From the NCBI RefSeq assembly GCF_031755915.1, contig NC_083383.1, positions 31,289,501 to 31,353,500 on the forward strand: DNA of 64,000 nt. The letters run 5' to 3'. Made by a program: the position numbers and the translations under genes. The notes under the pieces were generated by a model. It was not told the origin of the DNA and searched no databases. It was given only the letters and a program-made list of their open reading frames with translations. Shown in pieces: positions 23,296-34,904 of the stretch (the first letter of the stretch is position 1; each line of letters begins with the position of its first letter). This DNA comes from Ziziphus jujuba (Eukaryota > Streptophyta > Magnoliopsida > Rosales > Rhamnaceae).

Positions 23296-24434
23296 CAGAA
23301 AATTTGGCCCAATATCCTTATTTGAAGGGCTCTAAGGAAATCTACTTGTTCTTTTTTCATCTTTTTTATTTTACCCTTTTATTTTTTAATATTCCCAAAT
23401 TACTCTGCTATTCCACATTTCCCCTGAAATGGAACACGAAGAAAAGAGGAAGAGAAAGTAAGAGAGAATGGCGAAGCATCTACCCGAGATTTCTTTAGAA
23501 GGAGGGGCGAGTGGAGGAAGCATCGTAGGCTCAGCAATTCTTCCTTCAATCTCTCAACAAACACCTCCTTCAATCTTTGGATTGAAATTTCAAGAAAAAC
23601 TCAAACCCAAGTCCAGAAACTTTAAATTTGAGGACAAATATTTGCTCTATTAAATTTGAAAAATGAATTCCTCTTCGATTTGCCTTGTTCTTTCTCTTTT
23701 TTCTCTCACAAACTAGGCAACCCTCTCTCTCATAATCATTCTTTTACTTCTTGACAAAAATCAGAAATCTCACCATCTCCCTTTGTCAACAACATATATA
23801 TATATATGTGTGTGTGTGTGTGTTTGGGTGGGCTTTAACTCACGACTTCTTCATAATTTTTCTGTTTTTTTTAGTTGATTTAATTATTCCCCCATTTGGG
23901 TTAATTTAATTGTTCCACCTTTGAGAATGAGAAGTAGAGGGCCGAAGTTTTGATTGAAGGCGATTTTTGTTTCCAGATTAAAAGAATTTTGTTCCATACT
24001 AGTGGTTTTGCTTTTTTATTAATTTAGGGAAGAACAGAAAGAGTACTGGAGCGAGAGGAGAAGAAAAAGAGGTGTTTGTGAGAGAGAAAGAATTTCCCGT
24101 CTGTAAGAGAGGGGAGAGAAAGAGTTTTCTTTGTGGATTGATTGTGTTCACAATTGTGAAAAAAAAAAAAAAAAATTTCATATGGCATAAAATAAATGGA
24201 AATAGTATTGATAATTGAGTACTGCAGCAGCATTTAGAAATTTTTTTCCCAAAGAACAAGAAAGAAAAGAAAAGCAGAGGTGCAAGATTATGTGCTTTTC
24301 GAAAAGGAGAAAAGATAATAAGGTAATTTTTTATTTTTATCGAGGGTAAAATGGAAAACAGTGGGTAGATAAAAAAACCTGAAAAATGGAAGGCCTTAAC
24401 CCTTTATTTTGGTGGGCATTGGGCCGAATTGTCC
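23296..24434. mobile_element. Mutator-like (MULE/Pack-MULE type) non-autonomous insertion
   Basis: A 1,139-bp insertion relative to unit 1. It is flanked by a perfect 9-bp direct repeat, TAAAAACTT, at 23287-23295 and 24435-24443. The ends CAGAAAATTTGGCCCAAT and, reversed, GGACAATTCGGCCCAATG form imperfect terminal inverted repeats. A 9-bp target duplication is the Mutator signature. No transposase is present. The interior includes a gene-like start (23468) and a TATATG/TG microsatellite (23793-23824), so it may be a Pack-MULE carrying host sequence. Confidence 0.75.
23468..23653 (+). other. Gene-like ORF inside the Mutator-like element
   Basis: A 61-codon frame starting ATGGCGAAGCATCTACCCG in a good plant start context (GAGAGAATGGCG), downstream of a GA-rich leader-like stretch. 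The product (MAKHLPEISLEGGASGG...) is not one I recognise. It could be the 5' end of a captured host gene, or chance. Confidence 0.3.
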
Positions 24435-26537
24435 TAAAAACTTGTGGAGATTTTTTATATGGCATATACCCAGAAAAGAATACGTGTATCACGTTTAATG
24501 TTGAATTAGAAAAGACCAAAAGTGCTTTTTTTTTTTTTTTTAAATTTAATTTATGAATGTTATATTTTTTTTTTCAACCTTTATTGTTAAGAATGCATAA
24601 CAAGTAAATTTTTTTTTAAAAAAAATCTACTCCAAAAGGATAAATATATCTTTTGATAGTTTAACATTAAAGGGAATGTATAAATTTTATTTTATTCAGT
24701 GTATAAAACCTTCCACATTAACTACCAATAATCTTGCCATAAAAGTTAACTATTCATAATATCCAATAATCAATATAAGTTGCATATATGTATTTCAAAT
24801 TTCTTAGAATATATCCAATAATAAATGCAGAATGTTTTTTTATATGCTATAAAAATTGATATTGTTTAAATTTATATAATATAGTTGTATAATAAATTAT
24901 AAAATTATTTTTAATGTGTATAAAAACTATTTATGATCATTAATTCTATATTTTATTCATTTTTTCTTTTTCGAAAAATTGACTTCGTAAAGGAAATTGA
25001 TTTTTTTGAAAAACTTTATAATGTCTAAGAAAATTTTCATAAATAAATTTTCACTTAATAATTTTTAGGTGGAAAACATTAACATTAAATCATAATTTTT
25101 TTAAAATATTGACTATATTGCTTATATTGCATTTTATTTTTACGTTCCTTTTGAAAAGAATATTGGAATTGCTTCTTAAGAGAAAGTAAACCTCCAAAAA
25201 AAAAAATTAAAAAAATCATATGCTAATATCTTACTGAAAGGCTTTTAAATCTTTTATAAAGGGAATATCATTTTTCAGCATAATTAAATCAAAACTACAA
25301 AACTCATTTTTTTTTTTTGGGTTATTTATTAGAACTACATAACTTCTTTTAACATTCAAATTAGAGAAAAATATTATATATCATTACTCATAATTCATTA
25401 TCAATGAGCATTACATGTTGATAAAGGTAATTTAATATGCTATTATTTGGATTTACTTTTTCAAATTAGATTATTAATTTAAAAAAACATTAAATATAAA
25501 TAATTAATATTTTCAAATCGACATAAATTTTTAACGGTGGTGATAACCAATAATGACAATTAGAAAAACTAAATTAAAAATTAGAAATATTTTTTCTTCC
25601 CACATTGCTTTCTTACACATTATAATTTGGAGGGTGCTTTTGGATTACACTATAAAAAGATATTTGACAATATTTTTCTTTGAAATAAATATTTGACAAT
25701 ATAATGGGGTAAAAAAGTGTACATAGCAAAGTACATCAAGCAACAAGAAATCATATTTTTATTGGTGTTTTCAAATAATTAAATATAAATTAATATTCGA
25801 TGTCTCAAAGTATCAAGACACAATGCGAAAATCAAACCCAAAAGCCTATAAGATTGAGTAATGCTATGTAGCTAGGAAATGTGTGCAAGTTTGGATTCCA
25901 AACGGTGCTTGGTTTATTGGCCAAGTCATTGAAAATGATACCTTAAAAGTTTATTACTATATATTTTTCTTGATAACCTCAATTAGGCTTTTTATAACCT
26001 TAAAATAAATATCGAATGAAATGTAAAAGATTAGATCGTCAAGTGAGAAGGATTTTAATGTTTCTTTAAATCAATTTCTCATGAACTTGGATTGTAAATG
26101 GTCTTTTCATTTTGTGGAATTTATTTTGAAGTAGTTAAAAGGGCTGAAAGGATTTCAAGTGATGACGAACAGGATTATTCTTTTTATTGTTTTATTTTTT
26201 GGTCTGGTCTTCCCAAATGGTTTTAGACTGTTTTCATTGTCTATATTCTTTAAATTGGGTTAGGTGTGCTTCTTAATGTACAATAAATTGTATTACTTCA
26301 AACAAATATCCTAATGCATTTTTATTAATATCTGAGAGCGAATAAGAAGATGAATTAGTCCCAAATGAAATTTGCGTTAATTATAGTTAGATGTGCTATT
26401 TGCTTAGTCCAAGATGATTAATTTACGATGCCAACCACCCCACAATAATTCTATATGGGAAAACATCAAATGGATTTAGCAAAATCTTGGATAATTTCAG
26501 GAATTTATTAGGGTTCTTAACCAATACAGACCAAACA

Positions 26538-28462
26538 TCAATTTATTGGTAAACCCTCAATCCCTTTCGGACCCTCAATCCCTTTCGGGCCCTCAACTTT
26601 CCTCTGCTGCCATTTGTTCTTTCTGAGATCAATTGAATCCTTCAACATGAACCTAACCCTAGAAGATAGTTTCATATTGTTTGATGTGCTTTTCATCCTA
26701 TCAAAATATGCATCCATATGCTCTTTAGCTTTTGGATGGTCAATCATCTCTCCAATTGTGCTCATTAGTTTACATAAAGCTTCAACATCTTCTTCATCAG
26801 GATTTTGGTAATTTCCCAACAATTTTTTAATGCACTCATGCATTATTCTCTCAGTCAACATTCTCTTCTTGTACAACTCTCCAATTAATCTAATGTTACC
26901 AAGCATTCTTCTCCGTGCCTTAATTCTCTTCTCTTCACTTTCTTCTTCAGACTGTTTTATCTCACCCTCGTCATCAGCCTTGTTGGCTTCTTCTTGCTCT
27001 CTTTCTCTTCTTTCAAATTCCTTCTGGCAGTTGTTTATAAGCACCTTCTTAAATGTTATCTTTTCATTGTCTTGACTAAAACCAGGCAACTCTCCAGCAA
27101 GATGATAAGAAAAGTTAGCATACATCTCACAGAAAGTAGGCTCCATCAGAGCTCTGTCAAAGATCTGATCGACGACACCAACGAGTGTCACAGCATTATC
27201 AATGTTGACACTTTTTGCTTGCTCAAACAGTTTTTCAAAGTTCTGTGGAGTTAGTTTGTTTAATATTGCCCTTAGTTGCCTTTGTTTAGCCTCTTCTCCA
27301 TCTGTTACTTTACCCACTTCATACTTCTTCTCAGCTTTGTGCATCTTCTGTAAGGGAGTTTGTGGAGAAGGAATTAAACCCTTATGAAAATTAGTGGCTC
27401 GCTGCCGCCTGTCAGCGTCAGGACTATTTCCTTGCATTCCCTGTGAACCGACTGGCTGCATAGGACTGGCTAAAACTCCAGGATATTGAATAGGTCCACG
27501 TGGATTCCTCAGAACACCATAATTTACCAGTTGGCCAGGTCGAAGGCCTGCACTAGCTCCACGCACAGGATCCAGACACAAATGTCCCGAACCAAAACTA
27601 TCAATAATTCTACCTGGACTGGAGAATGAATCCCGTTCAACAAGAAGAGGGGAACTGATGTTCGTTGCTGTAGTGTCAGGACTCACGGAGGAAGACTGAG
27701 AAGTTGGAGCTTTCAGAACAGATCGGGAGCTTCTTTGAGTGGACGATGGCTCCACTTGCTTGGAAACTGTATTAATATAAACAGAGAATCGTAAGCTCCT
27801 AAGACAAAATAATGAATCCATGAACAAAATCATTGTCAAATGAAACTGAGTGTCTAGTGATCTTGGATCCTTGAACAATAAAGGATTCTCCTTCAAGTAC
27901 AATTCAAAAGGCAATCAGACTAAATTCCTGTGTAAGTACACCAAAAAAAAGATGAATATCCTGATAATCATACCTTGCAATTGGGGCTGTGTATGGGCGC
28001 CGGTTTATGCCCCACGCGGCATAGCAGCACTAGTAGAATCCAAAGAATGTACGCTGGAAACATTGCATTGTTATTAGACTTCTTACAACTGAACAATCCA
28101 AAAATAATAATAATAATAATAATAAGAAGAAGAAGAAAACACCAGCCAAAATTTCCCAGCAAAACCATAAACTCTATTTAAAATAAATAAATAAATAAAT
28201 AATTTCACAGTCCAAAACAATTCAATTCCTATTTGGCCAAAAAGTTTATAAGAAAACGGAAACAAGAAGCAAACCCTAGGTAAGAAATCCACCTGCGATT
28301 AGATGAAATGGACGGTGAAGGGGCGGGCCCACTGACGCCGGAGCCGCTGCCCTTACCGTAAGCTCCTGGGAAGCCCCGCTGTTGATTGGAGCTCGTGGAT
28401 CGCGTTGTTTTTCGATACTGGGCGTTCTCTTTCTTATCCGACCTTGATTGATTGAAGGACAT
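26538..28462 (-). pseudogene. eIF4G copy 3: MIF4G-retaining truncated copy
   Basis: Exon 1 (28293-28462, MSFNQSRSDKKENAQYRK) is intact with its donor. Exon 2 (27974-28088) has a 22-bp deletion that shifts frame. The frame from 27890 down to the stop at 26538 is open throughout. It joins old exon 4 directly to old exon 8 (...SPDTTATN then ISSPLLVERDS...), deleting about 3.5 kb that includes the eIF4E-binding motif. It then carries a complete MIF4G domain (KQRQLRAILNKLTPQNFEKL to MLKDSIDLRKNKWQQRKVEG) and ends in a junction peptide with GPKGIE repeats. If the acceptor at 27891 is used and the following 90-odd bases are retained, the -22 and a +1 (near 27838) cancel and a 545-aa ORF results. Direct splicing of exon 2 to exon 4 would stop early. 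A conservative call is pseudogene; an expressed MIF4G-only protein is possible. Confidence 0.8.
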
Positions 28463-28912
28463 ATATCCCAACCCCTAATTCCATCCAATTTTCTCTTGGT
28501 TTTTGAGTTCCTTTCCCTGCAATCAAACACACACAGATCCCCAACAACGAACACGCAAAAATCAACAACAAAACAAAAATAATTAAAACAAATATATCAC
28601 ATACAATCAAATCCAAAACACCCATAAATATTAGGGCTTTCAAAATTTATTAAAAAAACAAAGAAAGTTAGTGTATTTGGGAACAAACCTGTGAAGTGAG
28701 AGTGTGTTACAGAGAGAGAGCAAATTAGGGTTTTACAGGGAAGCCGTGAAAAAACAGTGAGAGAGAGAATAATAGAAACAGAAATAAAGAACAATGAGAG
28801 AAGGGTTTTGCTTTTGGTTGATTGAGAATGAAGAGAGAGAAAGAAAAGAGGAGAGAGAGGGAGATAAGAGAGAGAGTGGGTATTGGGGTAGCGAACCGCC
28901 CAGTGCGAGACA
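28463..28912 (-). promoter_or_regulatory. Duplicated leader of eIF4G copy 3
   Basis: The leader with its 5' UTR intron signals (donor ACAG|GTTTGT near 28688, acceptor before CTTTCCCTGCAATC near 28516 on the plus strand) is preserved. It is interrupted upstream by the insertion at 28913-29300. Confidence 0.45.
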
Positions 28913-29300
28913 CGCTAAAGTAATATTCTCTGTAATAAAAGTATTTCTTAAAATAACTAAGAAAATTTAAAAATGCTACTCAATCAAATTTTTTATTTAT
29001 GTTTTTTAATTTTATTTTTATAAATATTTACTATTTTATTTATAATCTTTTTTATATAAATTATTTATTTTTTAAATATTATAATAATAATATTTACATA
29101 GAATTAAATTTATATAATATTAAAATAAAAATAATTTTGAAATTTTAAGCCAAATTAATTTTTATATAAAAAATAAAAATAAAAAATCTATTAAAATTTT
29201 TTTAAATAATATTTTTTTATACTTAAATAATATTTTTTTAGAATAAAGAGTATAAAATATTTAAAAAATTCTAACATGGTCGAAATACATTTAAAAGATT
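28913..29300. mobile_element. AT-rich insertion upstream of eIF4G copy 3 (unclassified)
   Basis: About 390 bp of very AT-rich DNA separates sequences that are continuous in unit 1 (around 11380-11405). It ends with a short internal repeat containing ATTCTAACATGGTC, seen twice within about 40 bp. No clear inverted ends or target duplication, so the class is unknown; it may be a decayed MITE. Confidence 0.4.
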
Positions 29301-29350
29301 CTAACATGGTCTAAAGGTAGGTTTTTTTAGAAGATCGGAAATTAAATAGG

Positions 29351-29387
<37 letters not shown>

Positions 29388-32300
29388 ATTTGCTTTGCTT
29401 TGCTTTCTGAGTGCGCCACCCTTTATTTTTCTTTTTGGGTAAAAAGATTATTTTATTTTTTACCATTTGCTATTTATTTTTATTGGATTAGAATATTTTT
29501 CATCTAATTTTTTTAACTTTAATTCCTATCATAAGCATGACCGAAAATAATAAATTTCAAAAAAGTGATTTTCTAATGTGTACGTGTCACATACCCACCA
29601 CACTAAGGAAAGCCAAAAAGAAATTTAAAAAAAATAAAGTGGTGGTGGTGGGGCTGGGTTGGAGGGGTTGAAGATGGGAAAGTATTTTATAATGGAAATT
29701 GAAATTTGACAAGTAGACGTGAAAGGTTGCTTTGTGGAGAAGGAAGTGAAATTGAAGAATATTTTTGTGGGGATATGAAAAGCATTTCTTTTTTTTATAT
29801 TTTAAGTGCAATTTATTATTTGAATTGTGTTTGTATTACCAAAAAAAAAAAAAAAAGAAGAATTGTGTTCAATATTGTAGATGCTTAAAATGCCTAATTT
29901 TCCATTTCATTAATAACAAGATTTGGTATTAAATAATTTTTATTTGTTGATTTTTTATATGGGTTGGGCTAAATTGAATCACAAACACCTTTTATTTTTA
30001 AAAAATGAACAAACTTCATGCTAGCTTTTTTTGTACCACCATTGGAAAATAAAAATAAAAGTTTTTTTTTTTTTAAATCCTTTCTAAATAACCAAGTCAA
30101 GCAACTAGGCTTCCAAAAATTATGTTATATAATTGTTGGAATAAAAGTTTGTTAATTAGATAATAAGGTGACATGATTGAATAACTACTAAATACAAATG
30201 ATAATACGGTTGATGATGTGAAAGAGAGTATTAGGTGAATGCTGGTAAAATAATTATTTAGAACATGTCAGCATTAATTTCATTCATCTTAATACTATGG
30301 AAATAGACAATGGACTAAATTTGTCATAGAATTTTAAAATTAATTTGAAAGATAAGCAATTACAAAAAGATAAAAAATAATAATAATAAAGGTAATATTT
30401 TTAAAGGAAAAAAATGATAACAATAATAATGTACAGCTCTCGGAAGGGTTTTGTGTGATAAAAATATGTTTATATTTTAAAATGGTTTTGGGACACTTAT
30501 AAAAGTATTTTTATATGTACAGAAGTTACTTATGTTCAAAAATTTTATATTGTATTCATTTTTTTCTTTTTGGAAAAAATTAACTTTATAAAAAAATTAT
30601 TTTTTGTAAAACTTTGTAATGTCTATCAGAATTTTCAAAAATAAAATTTGATTTTAACAATGTCTTAAGTTATAACAATTTAACATTCATTAAGAACATT
30701 ACCATTAAACCATAATTTTTTAAAGACATTAACTATATTGCACTTCATTTTCACATTCCTGTTGAAAATAATATTAGAACTGCTTCTTTAAGAGAAAGTA
30801 AACCTCCTAGAAAACCATATGCTAATATCTTACTTACAGACTTCTAAATATTTTATAGAGGGAATTTTTTTAGCATAATCTAATTAAAACAACAAAACTC
30901 CTTTTTCTTCTTCTTTTATTTTATTCTAACTACATAACTCCCTTAATACTCAAATTAAAAATAAAAATATTATTTATTATTATTGATGACCCATTATCAA
31001 TGGATACTACATCTTGATTAGGTAATTTAATAGGATACCATATAGGATTTACTTTTTCATATTAAATTATTAGTTTTAAAAAACTAAAAAACATTAAATA
31101 GAATCAATTAATACTTTCTAAATCAGCATAGATTTAATAGTAATGATCATCAATATATATATATAAATGATAAAACTAAATTGAAAATTAAAAATATTTT
31201 TTCTTCACACATTGCTTTCTTAATCTTATAGCTTGGAGCTATTTATCTCGAACAAGAGTGCTTTTGGATTACACAATAAACTATAAAGATATTTGACAAT
31301 ATTTTGCTTTGAAATAAGTATTTGTTTGGACGAATTTTATTTTAAATCAAAAGCTCTACTTGAAAACTAAAATCTCTTTTGTTAAAAAATAAAGATGTTT
31401 GGCAAAAGTCAACAAGCATTTATTGACAAAAAAAAAAATAATAAAAAGTGTTTTTAAATTGTTTTAAAGAAGCTCAAATTTTATATTTTTTAGAAAAGTT
31501 CTTTTTTTAGTTTATATGAAAACTTAATGAGCATTTAATATAGTTTTTTTGGCTTATATGAAAACTTATTGAGTATTTAATATAATTTTTTTTATCTACA
31601 GTCAAATATTTATTAATTTTTTAATAATAATAATTTTTTTTTAGAAAAATTTATTATACAAAACTTTACATATTAAAATTTTATAGATTCTAAATGTTAT
31701 ACGGTAAAAAAGTGCAAAGAGAGAAATACATCAAGCAACTATAAATTATATTTTTATCGGTGTTTTCAAATAATTAAATATAAATTAATATTCCATGTCT
31801 CAAAGTATCAAGACACAATGCGAAATCAAACCCAAAAGCCTAGAAGATTGAGTAATGCTATGTAGCTCGGAAATGTGTGCAAGTTTGGATTCCAAACGGT
31901 GCTTGGTTTATTGGCCAAGTCATTGAAAATGATACCTTAAAAGTTTATTACCATATATTTTTCTTGATAACCTCAATTAGGCTAATTATAATCTTAAAAT
32001 AAATATCCAACGAAATGTAAAAGATTAGATCGTCAAATGAGAAGGATTTTAATGTTTCTTTAAATCAATTTCTCATGAACTTGGATTGTAAATGGTCTTT
32101 TCATTTTGTGGAATTTATTTTGAAGCAGTTAAAAGGGCTGAAAGGATTTCAAGTGATGACAAACAGGATTATTTTTTTTATTGTTTTATTTTTTTGGCCT
32201 GGTCTTCCCGAATGGTTTTAGACTGTTTTCATTGACTATATTCTTTAAATCAGGTTAGGTATGCTTCATAATGTACAATAAATTGTATACTTCGAATAAG

Positions 32301-33310
32301 TATCATAATGCATTTTTATTAGTATCTGAGAGCGAATAAGGAGATGAATTAGTCCCAAATGAACTTTGCATTAATTACAGTTAGATATGCTATTTGGTCA
32401 GTCCAAGATGATTAATTTATGATGCCAACCACCCCACGATAATTGTATATGGGTCAACATCAAACACAAACAACATCAAATGGATTTAGCAAAGTCTTGG
32501 ATAATTTCAGGACTTTATTAGAGTTCTTAACCAATACAGACCAAGCATCAATTTATTGGTAAACCATGTAAGTCCGTTGGCTCTTAAATCATAATCATAA
32601 CGTATTCTCTGATTATGTATTGCAAATTTTCAAATTAATGAATTAACCAAAAGGACCAATTTATAAGAATTGAGTTTTAACATTATTTGAAACATTAAAA
32701 ATATTTAATTATTCAGGCCACACCTCAAGACCTGTCTCGACGAATATTTGAAATAATGAGGTTGTTTGTAAATATTTTGGTTTTTGAAGTTTCCTATGAG
32801 ATTTTATTGAAGAAATGGTCAACAATTCTACAAAAAATAAAAATAAAAAAATAAAAAAAAAGCAAGGAAAAAATAAAGAAAAAAAAGAACAACTTAATTA
32901 AACACTTATTAGTGATACAAAAGAGAATATCACCTCAACTATTCTCAAACCTTTGAAATGAATCTAATCCAATTAAAATGGAAAATTTCTTTGAGGGTGA
33001 CCCACAAGCATGCTAAACAATTTTTTATTTTTATTTTTATTTTTTTTTAAATTAAGAAACAGAAGAATACAAAACCATGTTGACCACTCTAATACCCAAA
33101 GAAGTTTTTAGATTATTTTTTTTTTCCCCCCTTGAAGTGGGCCACACTATCTTTTTTGTTTCAAGCGCTTAAAATTGTTCATTTTCAATGGTGACATGAG
33201 TTATTTTCAACGGTGACAGGAGTTGCACAACTCCAACTTTATTTTACTTTTTGATATGGATGAGATCATGAGAGTGCCCTTATAGAGGTCGTGAGGTTGA
33301 TTTTTCCAAT
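29301..33310. other. Unit 3 flank: non-coding, with deletion and insertion
   Basis: Homologous to the unit 1 flank, but lacking the part equivalent to roughly 12700-13450. It carries an extra AT-rich segment at about 31322-31700 (with GTTTGGACGAATTTTATTTT and GATGTTTGGCAAAAGTCAAC) not found in units 1 and 2. No gene is supported. Confidence 0.75.
29351..29388. repeat. TC microsatellite
   Basis: Nearly uninterrupted TC dinucleotides with one TTT break, at the position of the shorter CT-rich stretch in units 1 and 2. Confidence 0.9.
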
Positions 33311-34600
33311 GAACTCATCCTTGAATTAATAAATCTCATCTTTTGCTTCAAGCATTTGACAAATAACAGTTTTTCAAAATTGAGGACTCCTTTGTCTTTG
33401 TCAGTTTTCTATCGGAATTTTGTGTGTACGATATAGTCAATAACTAGTTGCTTCAATTTTCAACTTTTTATTTTTGTTTTTTGTCTAATTTCTTCCCCAG
33501 TGTTAAAATACAATTTATTTGTTATATATATATATATATACAGATATTTGTGTATACAATATTAAGTCAATAACCAGTTGTGTATACAATATAATTTTTT
33601 TTTAATAATTTTTAATAATAAAAATACAAGGAAAATTAATTGAATGGTAGACAATTAACTTGTCAAGTGGTACATAGGCTCTATTGATTATTTAAAAAAT
33701 AAAAAATTTATGCATTTTTTTATTCCATTCAATATTGTGTCATATTTATATTTTGTATTATAAAATAGACTAGGTAGATCAAATTGTAAAATATATTAGG
33801 TAGATCATTAGATTAAAATTCTATATATATATATTTATGAGATATGTAGCTGTAAATATGTATATATTATATTACTTTTCGACAAATAATAAAATGAAAA
33901 AATATGGTAGGGTTTAGGTTTGTCCAAGAAAGATAGAGGGAAAACATACGCAATAAAAAATTCCAACCAATTACCATAATGATATTTTACCTAATTTAAG
34001 GAAGGGGAATGAGTATAATAATGATAACAACAAACAAATTTCACTATTAAATTTAAATGTATCAAATAAACTTTTAAAACTGTTTTTTTAATATAAACAT
34101 ATATATATATATATTTTTTAAACGCATATTCTTAATTATAGTTTTAATTGTTGCCATTTCATCACATGCATGGATATTCCTTTTTCAAATCATTAATATT
34201 TCATATTTTAAGGATTTTTCCTTTTCTGTTTCCTTGTCCTAATATGGAGAATTAAAAAGAAAAAAAAAGAAAAGGAAAAAGTGATAAAGTCCGAATGGAC
34301 CAGTTTCGTACAAAAGCTGGAGATGTAGAAAGAGAAGGAAGTCAGTCCCTATTTCGTTTTATTATGTAAATAGATAGACAAATTTGTCGGCTCTGTCTCT
34401 TAGAGAAATAAAGCCTTCTGGAAGTAGTCTGGTGTCAACTTAAACAAACAGTTGTAAAGTTCAAACTCATTTCGTTAACAAAGTATATAAATTTTTTTGG
34501 TAAATCAAATTATATAATTTATATTATACATCTGTATATAATTGCTCTTAAATCTATAAAAGATTATTTTTGTAGCCAAAAAAAAAAAAAAAAAAAAACT
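33311..34600. other. Unique AT-rich spacer
   Basis: No gene, repeat unit or structured RNA could be supported. Short TA runs occur near 33522-33540 and 34100-34115. It separates the eIF4G array from the kinase gene. Confidence 0.6.
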
Positions 34601-34870
34601 ATAAAGATTATATTTGAGGACGTTGAATTTCTCAATCCAAATTCTTGTACATGGTACAGTCTTGGGAAAACAGACTTTATTGCTTCCTACCAATATCTAC
34701 CTGCCAAAACCCAAAAACCATCCTTCTTGTTCTGCCTTCATATCATATTCATATGTTTCACAGGCAAAGCCAAGCAAACGAAGAAAAGTAAGCTACTTTT
34801 TCCTTTCTTTTTGTTTATTTGTATAGTTCTTGCTCGTTTATATCAATTTTTTTTTATCTGCATAATTTAT

Positions 34871-34904
<34 letters not shown>

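Larger units (their letters stand above)
21541..26555. other. Unit 2 flank: non-coding, with later insertions
   Basis: Closely similar to the unit 1 flank, interrupted by a 252-bp internal duplication (21919-22420) and by the Mutator-like element (23296-24434). No gene of its own is supported. It ends near 26555, where the flank (ATTGGTAAACCCTCAA) passes into eIF4G copy 3. Confidence 0.8.
5395..33310. repeat. Tandem segmental triplication of the eIF4G 5' region plus upstream flank
   Basis: Three head-to-tail units are visible. Unit 1 is the intact gene and its flank to about 15811. Unit 2 runs from about 15811 to 26555. Unit 3 runs from about 26555 to 33310. Within each, eIF4G sequence (minus) is followed by the same roughly 4-kb non-coding flank, with long near-identical stretches; for example 14330-15080, 25760-26480 and 31750-32530 align almost base for base. 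Units 2 and 3 start at different points inside exon 8, so at least two duplication events are needed. The last exons (MA3) exist only in unit 1. Sequence after about 33310 is not repeated. Confidence 0.93.
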
